Origin: Terriglobia bacterium
GTDB lineage: Bacteria > Acidobacteriota > Terriglobia > Bryobacterales > Bryobacteraceae
Assembly: GCA_025363475.1 (NCBI GenBank)
Contig: JANYDS010000024.1
Span: 1 to 59,806, forward strand
Direction of reading: 5' to 3'
DNA: 59,806 bases
A program made the position numbers and the translations under genes. Of the stretch, positions 54,795-59,806 are shown piece after piece. The notes under the pieces are model-generated. The model had not been told where the DNA came from. It worked only from the letters and a program-made list of their open reading frames with translations, and ran no database searches. Each line of letters begins with the position of its first letter. Position 1 is the stretch's first letter.

Positions 54795-55468
54795 AGTTCC
54801 ACCTGCTGACCATCTTCCCTGCCTTCTTCGACGGTCCGTTTCAGCATGGCGTTGTCGCACGTGGCGCTCAGTTTGGAAGTCTGGAACTGAAAGTTCACGA
54901 CCTGCGCAAATACACCCACGACCTGCACCGAACGGTTGATGACCGTCCGTTTGGCGGCGGCGAAGGGATGCTGCTGAAGCCCGAACCTTTGTTCGATGCC
55001 GTGGAAGATATCTGGCCTGAACGTACCCCGCAACGGCGCGTGATTCTGCTTTCAGCTTCGGGGCGCAAATTCACGCAGCAAGTTGCGCGCGAGTTGCTGC
55101 AATACGAGGAACTGCTGTTTATCTGCGGACGCTACGAGGGTGTCGATGAACGCGTGGCCGAGCACCTGGCGGATGAGGAACTATCGATTGGCGATTACGT
55201 TCTGAGCGGTGGCGAACTGGCGGCTGCCGTCATCGTGGATTCAGTCGCGCGATTGTTACCCGGGGTGGTGGGAAACGCAGATTCTACTGTGAATGAATCC
55301 TTCGAAGACGGCCTGCTGGATTGTCCGCAGTGGACCCGGCCCGCAGAGTTTCGCGGCTGGAAAGTGCCTGAAGTTCTGTTGGGCGGCAACCACGCTGAGA
55401 TCAAAAAATGGCGGAAGCAGGCAGCCCGTGAAAAGACCGCCCGCTTCCGCCCTGATTTACTTGCTTAG
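54791..55468 (+). CDS. trmD: tRNA (guanine-N1)-methyltransferase TrmD
   Basis: Methylates G37 of tRNAs to stop frameshifting. The 225-residue product has the trefoil-knot SPOUT fold with VDDRPFGGGEGM, ICGRYEGVDERV, LSIGDYVLSGGELAA and the C-terminal VLLGGNHAEIKKWR. The GTG start overlaps rimM. The usual next gene, rplS, is absent; the convergent TIGR03437-type gene ends three bases after. Confidence 0.96.
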   Translation: MKFHLLTIFPAFFDGPFQHGVVARGAQFGSLELKVHDLRKYTHDLHRTVDDRPFGGGEGMLLKPEPLFDAVEDIWPERTPQRRVILLSASGRKFTQQVARELLQYEELLFICGRYEGVDERVAEHLADEELSIGDYVLSGGELAAAVIVDSVARLLPGVVGNADSTVNESFEDGLLDCPQWTRPAEFRGWKVPEVLLGGNHAEIKKWRKQAAREKTARFRPDLLA

Positions 55469-55471
55469 ACG

Positions 55472-57085
55472 TTACTTCATACTCGCGATCACCTCAGTGG
55501 CATTGTCAGCCTGAAGGATCACGGCATCCATGCCCGGTACGAGAAGAGGAACCTGGCTGTTATTTCCGATCACCGTGACGTTCGCAAAGGCCCCCGCGCC
55601 TGCGGGCATGGCCAGCAGAACACTGGGCGGAACAGTCAGACTGCCTGCGCTCACCGGACCCGCGCAATCAGCCTCAACTTCCAGCTGAACACCATTCTGG
55701 TTAATCCTGGTGCTCACTAAGACGTCGACAAAACCATCCGGGTCGCCGCCATTCCAGCGGACTGTGAGCGGCTGAGTACGATCAATTACGGAACCCGAAA
55801 TGATGGCCAGATTACTCCAGTTCAGCTGAGGCTGGAGGGTAAAGGCTGTTGAGAATGCGCCCAGGTCTGGTCCGCCGGTACCGGTGATAGTGACGACGCC
55901 TGACTGGTAGGAGTTGAGAACGCCTGAATACGTTCCATCGGTGCCTCCCGAAGCAAGGCTGATAGCGGAGCCGTTGGGCTGGGTCAGGGTGAGAATCGAG
56001 CCGGCGTTCACGAGCCGCGCGACGGCGAAGAGCGAATTGTCCTCAGTCCGCTGACCTTTAATAACAGTAACGGTGCAGCTCCCGGGTGTAACGGTAGCGA
56101 CCGCGCTCAGGAGCAGCGGAAAATTTACCTGATCGAGACCGATCAGCACAACCCCTGCCGAGTTGGTTCTGACTGCTTTACCGTCCTGATTGAAGGTGTT
56201 GGACACTTGCTGTTCGTACTGAAAAGCACCGACCTTGATGGAACTTTTGTTTTGGAGGACAGAAATTTGCGCGTTGGTGAGGTTGGCATTGGCGTTGGCG
56301 CAGGCTCCGCCTGAGGCAGAAACGGGAATCGTTGTATTGTTGCTGACCAGTGTGCCCGTCTGAATGACGAGCGATACCCCGCACCCGGGGCCAACGCCCG
56401 GCGGAACGATGAAGTTGATCTGATCAAGGCCAGCGTAACCGGACCGGCCGCGGTAGAACGGGATAACTGCAACACCTCCGACGTAGATGGTAATTTTGGT
56501 CCCCAAATCCGCCACCGTTGGAGGGTTGGCGTCGCTGGTTGAGATGGGGCCCAGCCCGGTGGCCCAGATAATCAGCGCGTCTCCTGCTTTGGCAGATTTG
56601 GTTGAGGTCAGCGCAGAGTAATCGCCAAAAGTCACGACACCCGGACCGCTGCCACTGAGGTTCGCGGTGTAGATACCAACGTTGCTGGCCACTACGGTAA
56701 CTGCGCTGGTCGCGGAAGCACCACCGAACTTGACGGTGACCGTGCCGGTTCCCACAGGGGTATTCGACGGAAGAATCGCCGCAAGCTGGCTTGCGACTGT
56801 GTAAAACATGGGGGCCTGGACCGTAATCGCTCCCACCGTTACGTCGACGGTGGTGCCGCCGAGTTGTGTCGGCAGGGGCAGGGGTGCCGCCAAAAGTGTG
56901 GCAGGCCCGAGGCCGCTGCCAAAGACGTTAAAGATCGCCCCCTGGGCAAGCGCGCCGTTGGGCGTTCCGGGCGGCAAAAGACTCGCCGAATTCACAACTC
57001 CGGTAATAGCGGGCGCAGCATACAGGCAGCCCGACCAAAGCGCAATAGCAACAATGAGTCTCAACTCTGTTCGCATATTGGCCAT
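55472..57085 (-). CDS. TIGR03437/Soli_cterm exported protein
   Basis: A secreted protein of about 537 residues with a signal peptide (LIVAIALWSGCLYAAP) and the acidobacterial TIGR03437 pattern early (ITGVVNSASLLPPG, then VFGSGLGPA, QLAAILPSNTPVG, and GPGVVTFGDYSA). Beta-rich repeats continue to the C-terminus. The family is of unknown function. Starts at 57085 or 57076 are best; a longer frame from 57094 would use bases of an IS end. The IS4 element lies six bases upstream, with no visible ribosome-binding site left. Confidence 0.8.
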   Translation of the reverse strand: MANMRTELRLIVAIALWSGCLYAAPAITGVVNSASLLPPGTPNGALAQGAIFNVFGSGLGPATLLAAPLPLPTQLGGTTVDVTVGAITVQAPMFYTVASQLAAILPSNTPVGTGTVTVKFGGASATSAVTVVASNVGIYTANLSGSGPGVVTFGDYSALTSTKSAKAGDALIIWATGLGPISTSDANPPTVADLGTKITIYVGGVAVIPFYRGRSGYAGLDQINFIVPPGVGPGCGVSLVIQTGTLVSNNTTIPVSASGGACANANANLTNAQISVLQNKSSIKVGAFQYEQQVSNTFNQDGKAVRTNSAGVVLIGLDQVNFPLLLSAVATVTPGSCTVTVIKGQRTEDNSLFAVARLVNAGSILTLTQPNGSAISLASGGTDGTYSGVLNSYQSGVVTITGTGGPDLGAFSTAFTLQPQLNWSNLAIISGSVIDRTQPLTVRWNGGDPDGFVDVLVSTRINQNGVQLEVEADCAGPVSAGSLTVPPSVLLAMPAGAGAFANVTVIGNNSQVPLLVPGMDAVILQADNATEVIASMK

Positions 57086-57104
57086 CAGATACACTGGTGT
57101 CCGG

Positions 57105-58294
57105 CTACAAGTCGAGCAGGCTCAGTTGGTTGAAAAATACCTCTGATTTTTCGTGGGGGCGAACCTCGCCGCAGGCCCGTAAAATTGGCGTTTTCTCGAA
57201 GAGGTTGAGGCTGAGTACCTGTAGGATTTCATGGAGCGACGCATTATTTCATGGAGCGACGCATTAAGGAGCAGGCGCTTCTTGAGGATGGCGATTAATA
57301 CGTAAGAGGCCACGGCTATCCATATCTGGGTTTTGACGGCATTCTCGCTGTAGCGATAAAAGGCCTTGATCCGGAGGTGTTGTTTGATCCAGTTGAAGAA
57401 GAGTTCGATGCGCCACCGGGACTTATAAAGCTGCGCGATGGTGAGGGCTGGCAACTCGAAATTATTGGTTAAGAAAATAAACCGGCGGTTTGTTTCCGGA
57501 TCGACAAAGCGGACGCGGCGGAGTGTATCAGGATAGTTTCTGGCTGAGCCGTCGGTTCCGAGGAGCACCGTTTGGTCCAACGAGACGCCGGTACCCGGAG
57601 GCACCGCGTGGGAGTATCGGCGATTCAGAACAACGCCGGGCTTGGTGCGCGTGACAAAGAAAGCGCCGGTGCGATGAAAGGAGTGCAGACGCTTGAAGCC
57701 AAGCTAGGCGCGGTCCATGACATAGAAGGCTCCGGGTTCTGCGGCGATTTCGTCCAGCAGGTTGACGTCATGACGTTTTCCATCGGAAACCTCAATGAAA
57801 GTGGGGATTGAACCGCGCAGATCCAGCAGAGTGTGCATCTTCACCGCAGCCTTTTGCTGACGAAAGTGCGCCCATGGAAAAACAGAGAGGCAGAGATCGA
57901 TAGTGGTCGAGTCCAGTGCGTACACGGTGGCTTCGAGATCAATGCCGAAAGGATCGGACGCATACATCGGACGGGCGATATGAATGAGTGCCTGAGCGAA
58001 GTCGGCGTAAATGCGCCAGTCGCGGTTCTCATTGGCTTCGGCCAGCGTCGAACGCGCAATGTGCCCACGAAAGCCGAGATGATAGAGCTTCTCGGGCACT
58101 GAACGCAGACACGCTTCGATGTCGCGCAGGCTCTCGCGAAAAGTTAATTGCGCGAAACTCATGCACAAAAACTGGTCACGGCAGGAAAAGCCACGCGATT
58201 TATAATCGCCTCCGCAGCGTGCCACACATTTCTGGAATTCGTGGATCGGCAGGTGTTCCATCACCTGGGAGAAAACCAGCTTGCCTGTGTACAT
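57105..58294 (-). pseudogene. IS4-family transposase with a stop codon and a 20-base duplication
   Basis: A DDE transposase of about 390 codons. The catalytic residues are visible: Asp in VYALDSTTIDL, Asp in FYVMDRA and Glu in YKSRWRIELFFNWIKQH with the YREK pattern. A TAG at 57704-57706 follows MDRA, where the family usually has a tyrosine; the same frame continues LGFKRLHSFHRTGAFFV. Near the 3' end a 20-base tandem duplication (57226-57265) shifts the frame; removing one copy restores a tail ending in QLSLLDL at 57105. Both lesions make it non-functional. The ATG at 58294 is preferred over one at 58327. Confidence 0.85.
57226..57265. repeat. Perfect 20-base tandem duplication inside the transposase
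   Basis: ATTTCATGGAGCGACGCATT occurs twice without gap. Because 20 is not a multiple of three, it shifts the transposase frame. Such duplications fit slippage or repair errors. Confidence 0.95.
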
Positions 58295-58554
58295 GGCCCA
58301 TTGTCTTCGAGGTGCTCCCCCTGCCATCCTGGCGGCGAAACACCTAAAAAAAGTCCAAGTCGAAAAATCTGGAAACAGGGCCTATCTATCAGATAACGCG
58401 TAGGTTGTGCGGCTTACTCTCAGCCGTAACCGGACAGCAGTGTAGGGGAAGAGTATTATTACACGAGGCGGAGAAATTGTCTAGTTTGTACACAAACCAT
58501 TAATAATCAATGAGTTACGCAACATTTCCGGATAACGTTGATCTCAGGACGTGG

Positions 58555-58914
58555 TTATTTCAGAATTGCTGTACAAGCATCTTTGACAGCATTCCCCAAG
58601 CTCCTCGTCGAGTGCGAAAACAACAGATCACCGTCAGTTTTGAACACCGCGATTTTGTTATCCTTCATCGCGTATCCTTTTCCACCCTCGTGATCAAACA
58701 ATACGATGTATTCAGCTTTGGCCTTGTCGGAGGTGATGGTAACCTCCGGACAGCGCTCGGCGAAGGTCTTCATAATCTCGACAGTTTGGCCTCTGGCCCC
58801 ACCAGAAGAAGAGCCATGTGCGGACCCAGTCCCCTTGCCCGTCGATCGATAGATGCCCGAGATGCCCAACCCGCCGCCGTCAGACCCGCCTCGACACGAA
58901 GCAGATGTCAACAT
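58555..58914 (-). CDS. Small conserved protein with Gly/Ser-rich N-terminus
   Basis: A 119-residue frame. The first 45 residues are glycine/serine-rich; the rest (VEIMKTFAERCPEVTITS, then YIVLFDHEGGKGYAMKDNKIAVF and SLGNAVKDACTAI) looks like a compact conserved domain seen in exported acidobacterial proteins of unknown function. A signal peptide is missing, so the 5' end may have been lost. A TAG upstream in frame closes it. Confidence 0.6.
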   Translation of the reverse strand: MLTSASCRGGSDGGGLGISGIYRSTGKGTGSAHGSSSGGARGQTVEIMKTFAERCPEVTITSDKAKAEYIVLFDHEGGKGYAMKDNKIAVFKTDGDLLFSHSTRSLGNAVKDACTAILK

Positions 58915-59243
58915 GGCTGCACCATCCTAGTGCAAGTTCCAAGTGATGACCAGACGTCGAAAATGTGTTGCCATTGAGGTCATTAGCGGTGCGAAACTGT
59001 CGCGCAACCCGAGCGGCATCCGGTTAACCTCAGCACCCTATTCATACCGATTTCACGTCGTCTGATTCGACGCAAAGCCGCCAGCGCAAGCTCCGGGTCA
59101 TCCACAGAAGACTTCATGGCAGAAGACTGCATGGCAGAAGAAGACTGCATGACAGAATTGTGATGCGAGGAGCATGTTGTGTGCCGCGCACCATTGGCCC
59201 GCCCCCACGCCCAGTCCGGCTGCTCGAACCAATTGATTGCTGA
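58915..59243. other. Non-coding stretch with a tandem repeat
   Basis: No gene was recognised. Three copies of a 15-base unit (AGAAGACTGCATGGC, with changes) occur at 59106-59120, 59121-59135 and 59139-59153, the last after a three-base AGA insert. This is also where any junction to the foreign-looking lpxC would lie. Confidence 0.6.
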
Positions 59244-59806
59244 CTATTCGCCCGCTGCCATGGCGTAGCCGCTGACACGCATCGCCGGCTCGCGCAGGCG
59301 CGGAGCTTGGACCATGGCCCAGGCGCTGGTGTCGGCGAGGAGGGCTTTCAGGACGTGGGCGTTCAGACGATGGCCGCCGCGAACCGAGCGATAAGCGCCG
59401 AGAATCTGGAAGCCGGCCAGAGCGAGATCGCCGACCGCATCGAGCATCTTGTGACGCACGAACTCATGCTTGAAGCGAAGGCCTTCCTGATTGAGGATTT
59501 TGTCGTCGCCAATGGCGACCGTGTTCTCAAGCGAGGCACCGAGAGCCAAGCCGGCCTTCCACAGCTTCTCGACGTCGTGCATGAAGCCGAATGTCCGCGC
59601 GCTGGCGATCTCGTTGCGGAATACACCCGGCGACATTTCGAGGCTGAGACGCTGACGGCCGATCACGGTCGAAGCGAAATCGATCTCGACGTCGAGATGG
59701 AAACCCGAATGCGGCGTCAACTCACCCCAGCAACCGCCTTCCTCGACCCGGATCGGCTTCAAAACCTTGATGTAGCGGCGGGGCTCCGACAATTCCCGGA
59801 TGCCGG
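59244..59806 (-). CDS. lpxC: LpxC UDP-3-O-acyl-GlcNAc deacetylase, 5' end missing, alphaproteobacterial type
   Basis: The C-terminal 187 residues of the zinc deacetylase that commits lipid A synthesis. The zinc/catalytic motifs HKMLDAVGDLAL and GGHRLN are present. The frame is open past the right edge. The sequence (RARTFGFM-type ARTFGFMHDVEKLWKAG, LGASLENTVAIGD, RGGHRLNAHVL) matches alphaproteobacterial LpxC far better than acidobacterial ones I remember. It could be a contig misjoin, contamination or a transferred gene. Confidence 0.9.
   Translation of the reverse strand, partial: GIRELSEPRRYIKVLKPIRVEEGGCWGELTPHSGFHLDVEIDFASTVIGRQRLSLEMSPGVFRNEIASARTFGFMHDVEKLWKAGLALGASLENTVAIGDDKILNQEGLRFKHEFVRHKMLDAVGDLALAGFQILGAYRSVRGGHRLNAHVLKALLADTSAWAMVQAPRLREPAMRVSGYAMAAGE

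Larger units (their letters stand above)
57092..58442 (-). mobile_element. IS4-family insertion sequence, inactive
   Basis: Left end CACTGGTGTCCGG at 57092-57104 and right end CCGGACAGCAGTG at 58430-58442 are inverted repeats matching at 12 of 13 bases, giving a 1351-bp element with one transposase gene ending inside the left repeat. A second reading of the borders exists: ATCAGATA occurs at 57084-57091, abutting the left end, and again at 58388-58395, as an 8-base target duplication would. Both signs cannot mark the same right edge. Confidence 0.7.

Overview
ORGANISM. The window reads as one chromosomal stretch of an acidobacterium, most likely of the Bryobacterales/Solibacter type. The signs are an Oar-like TonB receptor with an N-terminal carboxypeptidase-regulatory domain, a TIGR03437/Soli_cterm-type exported protein, PEP-CTERM proteins, frequent TTG/GTG starts, and many short GTGA/ATGA gene overlaps. 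Lineage is inferred from remembered protein features, not from a search. The last ~560 bp are an exception: they carry the C-terminal part of an LpxC that looks alphaproteobacterial, so that edge may be a misjoin or a transfer. LAYOUT. 1-4908 (minus): a translationally coupled nitrate-reduction operon, made of an iron-sulfur/membrane-anchor fusion, a molybdopterin nitrate reductase and a NirB-like flavoprotein cut by the window edge. 4909-6080: leader DNA and three gene relics (DedA, a nucleotidyltransferase, and an acidobacterial small-protein family). 6086-13821 (plus): GH20 hexosaminidase, TonB receptor, DciA-like protein, GatC, GatA and superoxide dismutase. 13826-18343: exported proteins, a vapBC module and a methyltransferase. 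18324-21123 (minus): phosphoesterase, TsaD, NusB and RibH. 21197-27059: LepA, a divergent dut/thyX pair and a SulP transporter. 27108-28189: two toxin-antitoxin loci, both damaged. 28231-31268: Acs and RecA. 31291-31899: an apparently intact Phd/VapC module. 31910-35680: acyl-CoA carboxylase beta, crotonase, sugar-nucleotide epimerase and cupin in a tight operon. 35677-37303: ATP-grasp protein and a broken CopG/VapC module. 37386-41111: ABC-F ATPase, HemW and threonine aldolase. 41233-50380: envelope genes (a broken PEP-CTERM gene, an ECF sigma/anti-sigma/exported-protein operon, DUF4097 and SH3 lipoproteins, a metalloprotease), glycerol kinase and a methyltransferase. 50941-52256: a heavily decayed PD-(D/E)XK nuclease gene. 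52362-55468: ffh-rpsP-khpA-rimM-trmD. 55472-58442: a TIGR03437-type gene with a dead IS4 element at its start codon. 58555 to the end: a small conserved protein and the foreign-looking lpxC. HOW IT FITS. Core genes (translation, protein targeting, tRNA modification, recombination, nucleotide metabolism) are open and full length. Roughly ten accessory genes (toxins, antitoxins, a nuclease, a transposase, a PEP-CTERM protein, DedA) are broken by one-base indels, stop codons or short tandem duplications. I reconstructed several of them by joining reading frames. This pattern of intact core and decaying defence or mobile genes is the most distinctive feature of the window. The best candidates for new biology are the membrane-anchored NasA-type nitrate reductase, the tandem ThyX with a shared symmetric promoter to dut, a hairpin that hides the recA ribosome site, and an exported methyltransferase.
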